Shown here: in pieces, positions 9,251-17,718 of the stretch | How positions within the stretch are numbered: position 1 is the stretch's first letter | How the letters are laid out: each line of letters opens with the position of its first letter | From: an uncultured Gammaproteobacteria bacterium | GTDB lineage: Bacteria; Pseudomonadota; Gammaproteobacteria; Francisellales; CACEW01 | Direction of reading: 5' to 3' | Length of the DNA: 43,615 nucleotides | NCBI GenBank assembly: GCA_902563055.1 | Contig: CACEWE010000012.1 | Span: 1-43,615, forward strand | Notes under the pieces: model-generated | What the model was told of the DNA's origin: nothing | The model's input: the letters and a program-made list of their open reading frames with translations, nothing else | Database searches by the model: none | Made by a program: the position numbers and the translations under genes

Positions 9251-10183
9251 TTATCTTAATAACCAAATATGGTATATCTCCCATGCCATCATCACTGCAA
9301 TTGCGCATACTAAAGGCATACTCCAAAATAAAAAATGCACTTTGCTGGGCTTATTGCGATAATATAAAACCGTGCGCACCACATCTTGTGAATCCAACAC
9401 CGCCTGCTCAACCATTTTGCGATCCACCTCGGCACTAGATCCAGCATAAGCCAATAGCAGTGCTTTGTGCGCTAATATATTTATCACCCTAGGCACACCC
9501 TGACTTTTTTTATACAACATATCAAGTGCACGTTTTTGAAATATTTGACCATGCTGATGTCCAGCACAAACCAAGCGTGAGGATAGATACCGCGCCACCC
9601 CCTCCTTGGTTAAAGGATTTATTTTGTATGAAGTGGTAATACGCTGCGAAAGCTGACGAAAATGATGTTGATTTAAGCGCCAATCCAACTCCGGCTGCGC
9701 AAAAAGCACTATTTGTAACAGTTTTTTTGATTCCGTCTCTAAATTACTAAAAAGTCGTAATAACTCCAAACACTCATCACTTAAAGCCTGCGCCTCATCA
9801 ATAAGCAACACCACTGTCTTCTTAGCTTTAGCATAGTCTAATAGTGCACTGTTGATTTGCTGCATCTGGTCGGTTTTCTTAAGCGCTTTTTTGCCCTTAA
9901 GTTCTGCTAAAAACATCGCCTTTAACTCATCCGGGCTCACACTTGGATTGGGTAAGTAACAGGTCTGATACTGCTCCTTTGGTAATTGATTAAGAAGCTG
10001 GCGGCATACCAGGGTTTTACCCACCCCCACTTCCCCAATAATTTTAATAAAACCCTCGCCCGTCTCTAACGTTGCCAGAAGCAAGGATAAGGCATCACGA
10101 TGCGCCGGTAAATCACAAAAAAAAGCCGTGTTAGGGGTGAGGGCAAAAGGTTCATTGTTAAATTGAAAATACGATAGATACAT
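9251..10183 (-). CDS. mshM: MSHA AAA ATPase, ExeA/GspA-like
   Basis: A 310-residue AAA+ ATPase with the ExeA/MshM start (MYLSYFQFNNEPFALTPN). Walker A is GEVGVGKT (50-57), Walker B LLIDEAQ (126-132), and the sensor region LLQIVLFAQPELD follows near 165. A single membrane span lies close to the C-terminus (about 287-306). MshM/ExeA proteins are thought to help insert or multimerise the secretin or organise the peptidoglycan passage. AAAGGAG is well spaced before the ATG. It follows mshL by 11 bp. Confidence 0.9.
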   Translation of the reverse strand: MYLSYFQFNNEPFALTPNTAFFCDLPAHRDALSLLLATLETGEGFIKIIGEVGVGKTLVCRQLLNQLPKEQYQTCYLPNPSVSPDELKAMFLAELKGKKALKKTDQMQQINSALLDYAKAKKTVVLLIDEAQALSDECLELLRLFSNLETESKKLLQIVLFAQPELDWRLNQHHFRQLSQRITTSYKINPLTKEGVARYLSSRLVCAGHQHGQIFQKRALDMLYKKSQGVPRVINILAHKALLLAYAGSSAEVDRKMVEQAVLDSQDVVRTVLYYRNKPSKVHFLFWSMPLVCAIAVMMAWEIYHIWLLR

Positions 10184-10194
10184 CGCGAGCTCCT

Positions 10195-11964
10195 TTAACT
10201 TTTATCCTTGGTCTTGGGCACTAAATTTGGCATTGTTTTCTCATCAACTTTATGCGCATAGGCACTGGAGCGGATTTTTTGAGAGAAGGTATTAAACTCA
10301 CCAATTGGCGCCGCCTCTCCAGAATTAGCCACAATCGGTTTAATTAATATCACCAACTCAGTACGGGCGTATTGATCTGTTTTATTACCTAAAGTTTTAT
10401 TAAAAAGTTTGCCTGGGGCAGTATTGCCAGGGAGACCAGAGAGATATTGTGAACTTTCTGAGTCGATTAAACCTCCCAAAATAGCAATTTGACCTTTAGG
10501 CACACGAATAATTGAATCCGATTCTTTCAAAGAACTTTTTGCTGTGGTAATTTTCGTCACATTATTACCCACTTCGTAACTTAATGTATCATCTTGAATT
10601 CTAGAAATAATAGGATGAATTTGTAAAATAACATCGCCATCTTCACTAATTTGTGGTGTAATATCCAAGGCCACACCATTGAAAAACGGCTGCAAATCTG
10701 CTTCTTGTGTCGTGGTATCAGCGGAAGAACTGGTTGTATCAGAGTTTTTCAAATTAATGATGTAGTATTTGTCAAAGCCAACCTTTATAACTGCCTTTTG
10801 GTTATTAAGGGTTGCCACTCTTGGTGAAGACAGTGCTGTCACCTGCCCCTGACCAGACAAAATCTCAACTGCAGCCATAAAATCACCACCAGATGAAAAT
10901 GCTGTTGTAGCTGCATTTGAAAAGGTATTATCGCTTTTGGGTCCTGTTATAGTGAGCTTGTTGAAAAGGTTCCAGTTAATACCCTGACTGTATTCTTTGT
11001 TTAACTGAACTTCTAAAATTTTTGCCTCCAAGACAACCTGACGCTGAATAATCTCCTGGGTAAGCTTTAAATATTCTTTAATCATTCTAAGCTCATGTGG
11101 AAAGGCCCGAACCATTACAATACCAGAGTCTGGGTTTACCAAAACAAACTTACCTGCTCCAGCCGTTGCTGAATAAGCTTGGTTGGAAGAAGAAGATGAG
11201 GCGCCACCAACCACTCTACTCTCTCCCACCCTGGCTCGACTTCGCACTGTAACGTTACCAGATGACCCACCCCCTGTTGAACCGGCTACATTGTATTCTG
11301 AAACAATAAGTGCATTAATGGTTTTTTCCAATTCTGGCCAAAAATTAGTTTCATATCTTGAACTCACCTGAGCATTACCAGAGGCAGAAGTTGCAATACC
11401 ACTACCTGTCACACTCATGCTTGAGGTACCATTGCGCGTAACATCCAAATAATCAATAGTGAAAATTTTAGTTTGAAGTTTGGGGGGCTCAACCATATAA
11501 CCATAATCTGTAACATGAATTTCATAGCCATAAATATCGTGAACCACCTCTAAGACCTTGGCAATATTTACCTGCTTCAAATGCAGACTAATTGTTCCAG
11601 TCACCGCTGGATCCATCACCATACTGTAAGGTGTGCCTTTGACTAAGCCCAGGAAAAAGCTTCTTGCTGACATGTTCGAGACCGACAAATCAAATAATAC
11701 ATCACCCGCGCCACCATCGTCCATCCTTGATTTATAATCAGGCCGCAAAAAATTATTAATCATGCTGTTTTGCCTATCCTTTTCATCGGCCTTGATACGG
11801 GCTTGCTGCTGGGCCTTTACCGTTGCCACCTCCTGATGAATAGCATGAACAGTTGCATCAAAGTGCTCATCAATAGGGCTCACGCAGCCGCCTTGCAATA
11901 ACAAAATAAAGAGAATAAAGCCGTAAGCTATACTGGTGTTCATTTTTTTTAATAGTGTAACCAT
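10195..11964 (-). CDS. mshL: MSHA secretin lipoprotein
   Basis: A 589-residue outer-membrane secretin that forms the channel for the pilus. A lipoprotein signal with LLLQGGC places the lipidated Cys near residue 27. Residues about 100-165 match the secretin/TonB short N-terminal domain, an N1-like region and a Ser/Gly-rich loop follow, and the C-terminal secretin domain (about 310-560) includes EAKILEVQLN, VTALSSPRVATLNNQKA and VPKGQIAILGGLI, all typical. The start ATG has GCAGGGG upstream. A 174-bp gap separates it from mshK, long enough to hold an internal promoter, though I find no convincing one. Confidence 0.92.
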   Translation of the reverse strand: MVTLLKKMNTSIAYGFILFILLLQGGCVSPIDEHFDATVHAIHQEVATVKAQQQARIKADEKDRQNSMINNFLRPDYKSRMDDGGAGDVLFDLSVSNMSARSFFLGLVKGTPYSMVMDPAVTGTISLHLKQVNIAKVLEVVHDIYGYEIHVTDYGYMVEPPKLQTKIFTIDYLDVTRNGTSSMSVTGSGIATSASGNAQVSSRYETNFWPELEKTINALIVSEYNVAGSTGGGSSGNVTVRSRARVGESRVVGGASSSSSNQAYSATAGAGKFVLVNPDSGIVMVRAFPHELRMIKEYLKLTQEIIQRQVVLEAKILEVQLNKEYSQGINWNLFNKLTITGPKSDNTFSNAATTAFSSGGDFMAAVEILSGQGQVTALSSPRVATLNNQKAVIKVGFDKYYIINLKNSDTTSSSADTTTQEADLQPFFNGVALDITPQISEDGDVILQIHPIISRIQDDTLSYEVGNNVTKITTAKSSLKESDSIIRVPKGQIAILGGLIDSESSQYLSGLPGNTAPGKLFNKTLGNKTDQYARTELVILIKPIVANSGEAAPIGEFNTFSQKIRSSAYAHKVDEKTMPNLVPKTKDKS

Positions 11965-12138
11965 CTAAACCCCTGCAAAGTAATGCTATGCCAAAAAAAA
12001 AGCAATAAAAGATTAATATAGCACACTGAGGCTTTATTGGGTACCGGATATTTAAGCCATTGCAAAGCCTTAGATACAGACAATGCACAGGGGATAAGTA
12101 GGCTTTATGCCCGCAAGCACACAAAACCAAATATGTTT

Positions 12139-12633
12139 CTATTTGTTTTGTTTTTGCATTTGCTGCTGCATAAAGCGTCGATGCATGGGATGCCCCGGGG
12201 GATAAGGATTATGCAGCTCTTCTTTCTTTTCCTTTTCTTTTTTCACCGCTTCATTTTGCTCTGGTCGTTTTTTTATATCATTCGCGGAAACACCAATGGC
12301 ATAGGGACCAGATGGCAACTGAAAAACAACCGAATCCCTCATAATACTTGATACTTTTATGCCAAGGTAGTAATCGCCTTGTTCATAGGTCTTGCCATTA
12401 ATAATTGCAAACTCCTTGTTTGGACCAAAATAAATCATATCGACTGTGGTATTTTGTAAACGATCTTTAAGATCTTGCTCATTATGCGCAAAAAGTTCAC
12501 TATAGTACTTTAAGCCCTTTATGTACGCCAATAAACTGTTGACCTCCTTAGGCCGCTTAAAAGGGTCGTTAAGTGCCAACATCATAACTGGGAGCAGAAG
12601 CATCAAAAAGGCACAAATTATTATTTTTTTCAT
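12139..12633 (-). CDS. mshK: MSHA pilot/alignment protein, PilP-like
   Basis: A 164-residue exported protein with an N-terminal signal or anchor (KKIIICAFLMLLLPVMMLAL) followed directly by NDPFKRP, the usual start of MshK and PilP-type proteins. The centre holds a small beta-rich domain (IINGKTYEQGDYYLGIKVSSI), resembling the PilP/GspC HR domain that contacts the secretin. The C-terminal 40 residues are charged and Gln/Met-rich (MQQQMQKQNK) and look disordered. It sits four bases after mshJ. The name is inferred mainly from order and architecture. Confidence 0.72.
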   Translation of the reverse strand: MKKIIICAFLMLLLPVMMLALNDPFKRPKEVNSLLAYIKGLKYYSELFAHNEQDLKDRLQNTTVDMIYFGPNKEFAIINGKTYEQGDYYLGIKVSSIMRDSVVFQLPSGPYAIGVSANDIKKRPEQNEAVKKEKEKKEELHNPYPPGHPMHRRFMQQQMQKQNK

Positions 12634-12636
12634 AGT

Positions 12637-13242
12637 CTAGGCCCTTAATAAAAATACGCTTAACGTACAATCTAAAAATGGATATTTTTTTTCTCTTACC
12701 GAAACCATAGACCATAAAATAGGATACGGCTGCCTAGAAAGTTGCGATATAAAGTTATATAAATCTTGATAGGTCGTCTCCATTCCTACTTTATAGCCCT
12801 GCCATTTCGCCATACCACCACCAAGGAGGACCTTTTGAACATTAGCATCAACCAAGTCACCGGGTGCTTTGAACATATCTACGCTGGTTAATTTGGTATA
12901 ATTATATCTTCTAAGCATTTGATTTAATAACACATAAAAATCACCGCTATAGACTTGCTCGGGATAATAAAAATTCTTTTTAGAATAGGATTCTAAGCTT
13001 CGGTACGTTCTGTAGTAATTTTCTCTTTGCTTTAATATCATTTCAGCACCTTGTGTGCGCATTCGAATATTACCCAGCAACTTTGGCTCTAAATAATAAT
13101 ACCCTAGCCATAGTAAAAGTCCCATCAAAAAGATACGCTGAACGAACTGAGAGTAGCGCACAAAAGACCACAACCACAAAAAACATCGCTGCTGCAATAA
13201 CCACAGTCTATGCCAATTAATAGCCTTTATGGAAAACCGCAT
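12637..13242 (-). CDS. mshJ: MSHA alignment protein, PilO-like
   Basis: A 201-residue bitopic inner-membrane protein. A basic/aromatic N-terminus leads into one span at about 34-52 (FLMGLLLWLGYYYL); then come a coiled-coil stretch (about 60-90) and a small periplasmic ferredoxin-like domain ending in a beta strand, as in PilO, GspM and MshJ. It should pair with the PilN-like protein encoded just upstream and connect the platform to MshK and the secretin. The gap to its upstream neighbour is three bases. Individual similarity is low, as is usual in this family. Confidence 0.7.
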   Translation of the reverse strand: MRFSIKAINWHRLWLLQQRCFLWLWSFVRYSQFVQRIFLMGLLLWLGYYYLEPKLLGNIRMRTQGAEMILKQRENYYRTYRSLESYSKKNFYYPEQVYSGDFYVLLNQMLRRYNYTKLTSVDMFKAPGDLVDANVQKVLLGGGMAKWQGYKVGMETTYQDLYNFISQLSRQPYPILWSMVSVREKKYPFLDCTLSVFLLRA

Positions 13243-13245
13243 TAT

Positions 13246-13932
13246 TTACTTTCCCCTTTTTAGTAATTGCTGAATAAGGGAAGCAGAATTTTGTTTACCA
13301 CCTCCATTTTTTGACGCGCTTGACTGCGCACCCTTATAAGACATAGAAAAGTTTGTAAAAAATGATTTCTTGGTTTTCATATCCCCTTGCAAATGCTCCA
13401 TGGCCGCTTTTTCTGGTGGACTAAATCCAGTACTGTAGGCAACGCTTGTAAAAAGGCGCGAAGGAAATAACTTACTTCTCTTAAGAGATAAAATATATTC
13501 TCTCACCATAATTTTCTCCAAGGCAGACCCTTGAATACTAATACTATTTCTTCCATTAGGGTGACGCTGAAACGAAAAATATTGTAGCCACAAACCGCTG
13601 TGAATACTCGAAGAAAAAGCATCTAAGACCGGAAGCAAATTCTCACGCATCCCAACTGCCTTCTGGTTCAGCGCAGAAACAGGCTTTTGCCTTTTCTTGT
13701 TTAAAATACGCGACTGTTGCTGCTTCTCAAGCTTTTGCGCCTTGGTAGACACCTCAAAAGATTTATCTCTAGCAAGATCAAGCCTTTGCTCAAACTGACG
13801 GTAACTCACAAAATAGTAAACCCCAAAAAACACCAAGGCAATAGCAAAAAATATCGCATGGAATTTCCAAAATAACACCCTTGGAAAATAGGGCTTTAAA
13901 TTGAGCTGTTGGTCTAAGTGGTTTTTTTTCAT
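13246..13932 (-). CDS. PilN-like pilus assembly protein
   Basis: A 228-residue bitopic protein. The first residues include LNLKPYFP, the N-terminal segment that in PilN binds the PilM-type actin-like protein. One span at about 27-48 is followed by a coiled coil (about 50-85) and a periplasmic domain (about 90-190) with the LDAFSSSIHSGLWLQYFSF pattern seen in PilN/GspL-type domains. Its ATG overlaps the stop of the upstream PilM/MshI-like gene by four bases. In some MSHA loci this domain is fused to MshI or called MshI2; here it is separate. Confidence 0.75.
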   Translation of the reverse strand: MKKNHLDQQLNLKPYFPRVLFWKFHAIFFAIALVFFGVYYFVSYRQFEQRLDLARDKSFEVSTKAQKLEKQQQSRILNKKRQKPVSALNQKAVGMRENLLPVLDAFSSSIHSGLWLQYFSFQRHPNGRNSISIQGSALEKIMVREYILSLKRSKLFPSRLFTSVAYSTGFSPPEKAAMEHLQGDMKTKKSFFTNFSMSYKGAQSSASKNGGGKQNSASLIQQLLKRGK

Positions 13933-15194
13933 ACGATGGTTTCCGGCATAGTTAACATGGTATTTAAAAAGCTCATTTCAAAAGGCATTGCGTCTTTGCC
14001 TTGGGCTTCACTGGCAAAAGACTCAAAACTGATTTGCTCATGCTTTTGATCCTTTAATGCTTTATTAAGCTTTGGAATATAGCTTTTTGGCAAATTGATA
14101 AGCCACCGACTCTCAAGAGATTCTTTTAAATATTCCACCACCTGAAGACCATAAATCTCAATAATATTTGCCGCAAGGGTTTTGATATCCAAGGCATTTA
14201 AATCAAGCTGAAACATCTCAGGCAAATGACTACAAACCATCATGCGCCCCTTATATAAAATCTGTAGCAAAGGCACTTTTTTATCTAATAAGACAACAAT
14301 AAGCATCTTATTCATTGATGGTGCTACAAAACGATCTTTTAGCATTAATTCTTTAACGCCATAGCGATCAATTGCAAAACCGCGCTGATGAATCCACATT
14401 AAGTGTTTTAAGGCTTTTGATTTATCGATCACTACAACATAAAGCTTTTTAGTGTCTAAGCTTAAGTCTTTAGTGTAAACATAAAAAAAATCAATAATGA
14501 GATTATTTAAATCAAAAGCAATACGCTCTCGTAAAAGCCACTTGACCGTTTTCTTAAGCTCATAACTAGAAACCTCAGGAGTAGGAATTGTAAAGATCTG
14601 ATAACTCTCATCAGGTAATGGGCTTGAAACACTGTATTTACGAGGCCTAATACCCTGCTTTTTACACCAAGCTTTAAAATCTTTTAACGCCTCTTTTTGA
14701 CCAAAATAGGTTTTTGATGGTGTATTCTTATCATCAAAGTCTCCTTGATAAAAACCAAAGTCCTCACCATCAAAGGCAATAAACCCTGGCGCCTTCTTGG
14801 CAAATAATTGTTTTACTTTCGCAATAAAGGCCAAGGTAAAAATACTTGCAACAAAATGGTATAGCAATTTGAAAATACGCTTTAAGCCCAGCCAAAAAGT
14901 ACGAAAACGAAGACCGGAAAGCTTTTTCGCAAACCTTCCATACAAGACTTTGGCATACTTAAGACCCTTTTTAGCACTATTTGAAAAAAAACGACCAAAC
15001 GATTGAAGCTTAAACCCTTTTTTTAAAAAACCACGACGCGATAAACTTTTCTCAAATCGACTAAAACATTTTTTTAAGTAACTACCACAAATATGCATAG
15101 CGGACTTAATATGCGGCCAAGCAAGGTTAACCCTGGACATAATAAAAGTCCATAGCTTCTTAAGACTGTTCAATACCTGATGCAATCTCTTCAT
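13929..15194 (-). CDS. mshI: MshI/PilM-like actin-fold protein with polybasic N-terminus
   Basis: A 421-residue cytoplasmic protein that should bind the PilN-like partner at the inner membrane. The PilM/MshI actin-like part starts at about residue 138 (FIAFDGEDFG) and continues with the SSPLPDESYQIFTIPTPEVSSYEL segment split as SSPLPDES and PTPEVSSYEL, then IIDFFYVY and a phosphate-binding-like ALKHLMWIH region. The first 135 residues are unusual: about 32 Lys/Arg against one acidic residue, with repeated Phe/Tyr/Trp. No Met occurs between residue 33 and the actin fold, so most of this extension must be translated. No clear Shine-Dalgarno precedes any of Met1, Met19 or Met33, so the exact start is open. 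Confidence 0.72.
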   Translation of the reverse strand: MKRLHQVLNSLKKLWTFIMSRVNLAWPHIKSAMHICGSYLKKCFSRFEKSLSRRGFLKKGFKLQSFGRFFSNSAKKGLKYAKVLYGRFAKKLSGLRFRTFWLGLKRIFKLLYHFVASIFTLAFIAKVKQLFAKKAPGFIAFDGEDFGFYQGDFDDKNTPSKTYFGQKEALKDFKAWCKKQGIRPRKYSVSSPLPDESYQIFTIPTPEVSSYELKKTVKWLLRERIAFDLNNLIIDFFYVYTKDLSLDTKKLYVVVIDKSKALKHLMWIHQRGFAIDRYGVKELMLKDRFVAPSMNKMLIVVLLDKKVPLLQILYKGRMMVCSHLPEMFQLDLNALDIKTLAANIIEIYGLQVVEYLKESLESRWLINLPKSYIPKLNKALKDQKHEQISFESFASEAQGKDAMPFEMSFLNTMLTMPETIV

Positions 15195-15223
15195 GAGGGT
15201 GAAATAAAGTGTAAGTCTAATTC

Positions 15224-15251
15224 ACTATAGCTTATGCAAAATATGGCACAA
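15224..15251 (-). promoter_or_regulatory. Possible promoter of the MSHA operon
   Basis: On the minus strand TTGTGC (15246-15251) and TATAGT (15224-15229) are separated by 16 bp, about 30 bp before the mshI start. The -10 is good and the -35 weak, so expression may need an activator or the true promoter may differ. Confidence 0.35.
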
Positions 15252-15373
15252 ATACCAGGTGTTATTAAGCGTTTATCTCAATTTTCACTGATTTATAACC
15301 ACAAATAGCCATTAGCAAGCATATACTGCCCTTTATACCACCACAAAACAACAAATAAATGTTACATTATTTT

Positions 15374-15402
15374 TTGTATTTATGGCATATATGCACTATA
15401 AT
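15374..15402 (+). promoter_or_regulatory. Strong sigma70-type promoter
   Basis: TTGTAT (15374-15379) and a perfect TATAAT (15397-15402) are separated by exactly 17 bp. This drives the exported protein at 15460 and is divergent from the MSHA operon, leaving about 120 bp between the two promoters for shared regulation. Confidence 0.75.
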
Positions 15403-15459
15403 TAGGTTATATAGATTCATAAGTTGTATTAAAGTTATCAGGGGGAGGAGCGTAAGGGA

Positions 15460-16179
15460 ATGTCTATAAAAGGCCAGATACAAACGAGCTTAAAAGCACT
15501 TTTTAGCGCAGCCCTATTGGGCCTATGCACCAGTGCCTCTGCATTAGATACTCCAGATTTCTCTGCCTCCTTAAATGCTGATGCTATTTTTAATGCAATA
15601 TCCGATGCAGGTTTTTCAGCAGGTCTTGCTGAAGTCAAAGATGCTGGACTTGAAATTGCAACGGCACAATTGGCGGATTTTGAAAATATTGCAACCGTTT
15701 GTGCCAGCACCATCCAAACTGAAGAAAATTCTCAGGCCATATCTATCGACAACCGAGCCTGTGAAGCAGGAGCAGCAACCTCTAAAATTGAGCGCGTATG
15801 CTATGCAGATGAACCAGGGGTATTATGGTTTCACATCAGAGAAGATGCACATCGAAATATTGCTGGAAAAAATATTGCTTTAGTTGCAGCACAAGAAAAT
15901 TTAGCGGGTAATATTGCCATTTCCTTTGGTGCAGGAGAAGTCATTTGCCTTACTGATGCCACCCACCCAACCACGCAAATGGTTTCTAGAGCTTCTAACA
16001 ACCCGCTTATTGGAGAACTTATGGGCACCGGACAATCCTGCCTGTATATAGATTTTAATGACAGCAATGATGCAACGGCACTTGCCTTACGAGATGCACT
16101 TGGCATGCCAAGCTCTTTTATAGCCAAATACACCAACCCCGATGATAACAGCATAAACGGAGAGAATGCCTGCAACTAA
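15460..16179 (+). CDS. Exported protein with one pilin-head-like domain
   Basis: A 239-residue Sec substrate; signal peptide to about residue 28 (LLGLCTSASA). The start is supported by a GGGGGAGGAG tract nine bases upstream and by the strong promoter. Residues about 108-195 (SKIERV...GQSCLYID) align by eye with two repeats in the next gene: an SKIE/SRIE opening, an NIAL/KIAL strand, and a Cys pair C163-C193 spaced 30 apart. The mature protein has six cysteines, suggesting three disulfides. The pattern of a beta strand then Cys then loop then Cys resembles the disulfide-bonded head of type IV pilins, yet the pilin leader and hydrophobic helix are absent. Function unknown; a pilus-associated or secreted role is inferred from form and from the adjoining MSHA locus. 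Confidence 0.65.
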   Translation: MSIKGQIQTSLKALFSAALLGLCTSASALDTPDFSASLNADAIFNAISDAGFSAGLAEVKDAGLEIATAQLADFENIATVCASTIQTEENSQAISIDNRACEAGAATSKIERVCYADEPGVLWFHIREDAHRNIAGKNIALVAAQENLAGNIAISFGAGEVICLTDATHPTTQMVSRASNNPLIGELMGTGQSCLYIDFNDSNDATALALRDALGMPSSFIAKYTNPDDNSINGENACN

Positions 16180-16197
16180 AGACCACATGGGAAAATC

Positions 16198-16227
16198 TTC
16201 ACAAAATAATGAAATATGGTCTATAAT
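16198..16227 (+). promoter_or_regulatory. Promoter of the tandem pilin-head-like gene
   Basis: TTCACA (16198-16203) and a perfect TATAAT (16222-16227) are separated by 18 bp, about 30 bp before the gene. It gives the second exported protein its own transcript start in the 77-bp gap. Confidence 0.65.
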
Positions 16228-16256
16228 TACTATATATAGGGATATAAGGGGGCATA

Positions 16257-17234
16257 ATGGTTAAAATATTTTCCGCAATATTCATGTGCTTTGCGCTATT
16301 ATCGCCGGTTTATGGCGATAATACCCAGGATTTATTAAGCGGATTAATTGACAAATACACCGGACTTCCAGCTGTACAAAACAAAAGCAAAGATATTATC
16401 GAAGCCCAAACCAAAAACATCAGCCCTATTGTTCAAAATTACCTACAAATTCTTCAAGACCAAGCCGACCAAGGCGTGAGCTTATCAACCAGTGCACAAT
16501 TACCGCCCAATAGTCGCATTGAAAGCTTAAGCTATGATCCTAGCAGCAAAGTTGTTACGCTGGTTTTAAATGAAAACAATCATGCCTTTATTCGTAGTCA
16601 AAAAATTGCTTTAAAACCCTTAGAAGATAGCTCCCAGATTTATTTTAACAGCCTAAGCTGCCAAACTAGCATTACCAACTTTGTTGATAAAGGTTCGAAA
16701 AAAAGTACGATCATTCGCTCTATTTTTGATTATGGTGACAGCTGCACCGTTATTGAAAACCCAGAAGATTTTAGCCAAAGCACCGACCAAGAACGCTTTG
16801 TCTCAGTTGCTATAAAAGATAATAGAGCCGCCATTGCAAAACAACAACTCAAAGGTATTAGCCATTACGTTTCCAAGCTGGCAAACGCGCTGGAAAGTTA
16901 TGATGCTCAGTATAACATGAACCAAAACAAACCTTATAACAATGAATTTGGCCTTACAAGCTCTGGTTTTATTCAAACAGCAAGCCACGATCGTGATGGA
17001 AATATTTTTATTCAGTTAAAAAGCTCTGGAATGCACAAAGGCTTAAGAAGTGGCATAGTAAAGCTTAGCCCAAGGTACGAAAATGGTAGTTATAATTATT
17101 CAGCGCTCAGCTGCACCACCAATATTAAAAATATCTATACCCCATCTAATAACGGTGCCATGGTGCATAAAGTCTCAGATGCATCCTTAGGCCTTGGGCT
17201 TTGTTACTACAGCAGTAGCTTAAGCATGCCTTAA
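16257..17234 (+). CDS. Exported protein with two tandem pilin-head-like domains
   Basis: A 325-residue Sec substrate; signal peptide to about residue 20 (LLSPVYG). AAGGGGG lies four bases before the ATG. The mature protein is an internal duplication. Repeat 1 spans about 50-166 with C135-C163; repeat 2 about 190-320 with C286-C316. Each has an amphipathic helix, a loop, a strand pair (IALKPLEDSS in repeat 1, IVKLSPRYENGS in repeat 2) and a LSCQTSI or LSCTTNI strand followed by a closing Cys. The order helix, loop, ITLTP-like strand, CTTNI motif and C-terminal disulfide matches type IV pilin heads, but there is no prepilin signal. It ends 4 bp from the convergent rimI gene. Function unknown. 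Confidence 0.65.
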   Translation: MVKIFSAIFMCFALLSPVYGDNTQDLLSGLIDKYTGLPAVQNKSKDIIEAQTKNISPIVQNYLQILQDQADQGVSLSTSAQLPPNSRIESLSYDPSSKVVTLVLNENNHAFIRSQKIALKPLEDSSQIYFNSLSCQTSITNFVDKGSKKSTIIRSIFDYGDSCTVIENPEDFSQSTDQERFVSVAIKDNRAAIAKQQLKGISHYVSKLANALESYDAQYNMNQNKPYNNEFGLTSSGFIQTASHDRDGNIFIQLKSSGMHKGLRSGIVKLSPRYENGSYNYSALSCTTNIKNIYTPSNNGAMVHKVSDASLGLGLCYYSSSLSMP

Positions 17235-17238
17235 GCCC

Positions 17239-17718
17239 TTACAGGTTAAGCTGCATCACATAGGCATCTTCCGGGTGCGGTTCTGGATAGTAGTTTTTAC
17301 GGATATGGATAACTTCAAAACCAAACTTTTTATACAAGGCCATACCCGCCGCATTACTAACCCTAACTTCTAAAAACAATTTTGCAATTTTATGTTTTTT
17401 TGCATGCTCTAGCATATGTTCTAATAATAAACTAGCGTAGCCTTGGCGATGAAAGGCAGGATCGATTGCTAAGGTTGTGATATCTGCCTCATCGATGACC
17501 ACCGACATGACCGCATAGCCTATAAGTTTGCCATTTAGAAATAAACCAACATTATCAAAATTTGCACCACTTAAGGCATCTTTTACAAATACAATGGACC
17601 AAGGATCTAAAAAGGCCTTGCGCTCTATTTCCATCATATCATGGAAATGTGTTTTATCTAGTTTCCAAAAGGAGGTGTTTTTGGATGAGCTTAAAGAGCT
17701 GCTTTTTTTTATTTCCAT
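17239..17718 (-). CDS. rimI: Ribosomal protein bS18 N-acetyltransferase (RimI)
   Basis: A 159-residue GNAT-fold enzyme that transfers acetyl from acetyl-CoA to a protein N-terminus. The RimI hallmark ERKAFLDPWS occurs near residue 32, the acetyl-CoA loop is HRQGYASLL (about 97-105), and the C-terminal segment LEVRVSNAAGMALYKKFGF and the RKNYYPEPHPEDAYVM block are typical. It overlaps the end of the HolD-like gene by 65 bp if the first ATG is used. That start has no Shine-Dalgarno, so a later start is possible, but homologs need residues from about FWKLD onward. The holD-rimI order is the same as in E. coli. Confidence 0.88.
   Translation of the reverse strand: MEIKKSSSLSSSKNTSFWKLDKTHFHDMMEIERKAFLDPWSIVFVKDALSGANFDNVGLFLNGKLIGYAVMSVVIDEADITTLAIDPAFHRQGYASLLLEHMLEHAKKHKIAKLFLEVRVSNAAGMALYKKFGFEVIHIRKNYYPEPHPEDAYVMQLNL

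Noticed and set aside
11965-12138. Promoter or small gene between mshK and mshL
   Set aside because: A TATATT hexamer is present on the minus strand but no fitting -35, and no open frame has a ribosome site.
15438-15713. Minus-strand open frame opposite the first pilin-head-like gene
   Set aside because: It is a shadow of the plus-strand gene, lacks a ribosome site, and runs through that gene's strong promoter side without support.
16257-17234. Classical type IV pilin assignment
   Set aside because: There is no prepilin leader, no Glu+5 and no pilin helix; only the head-like part is present, in duplicate.
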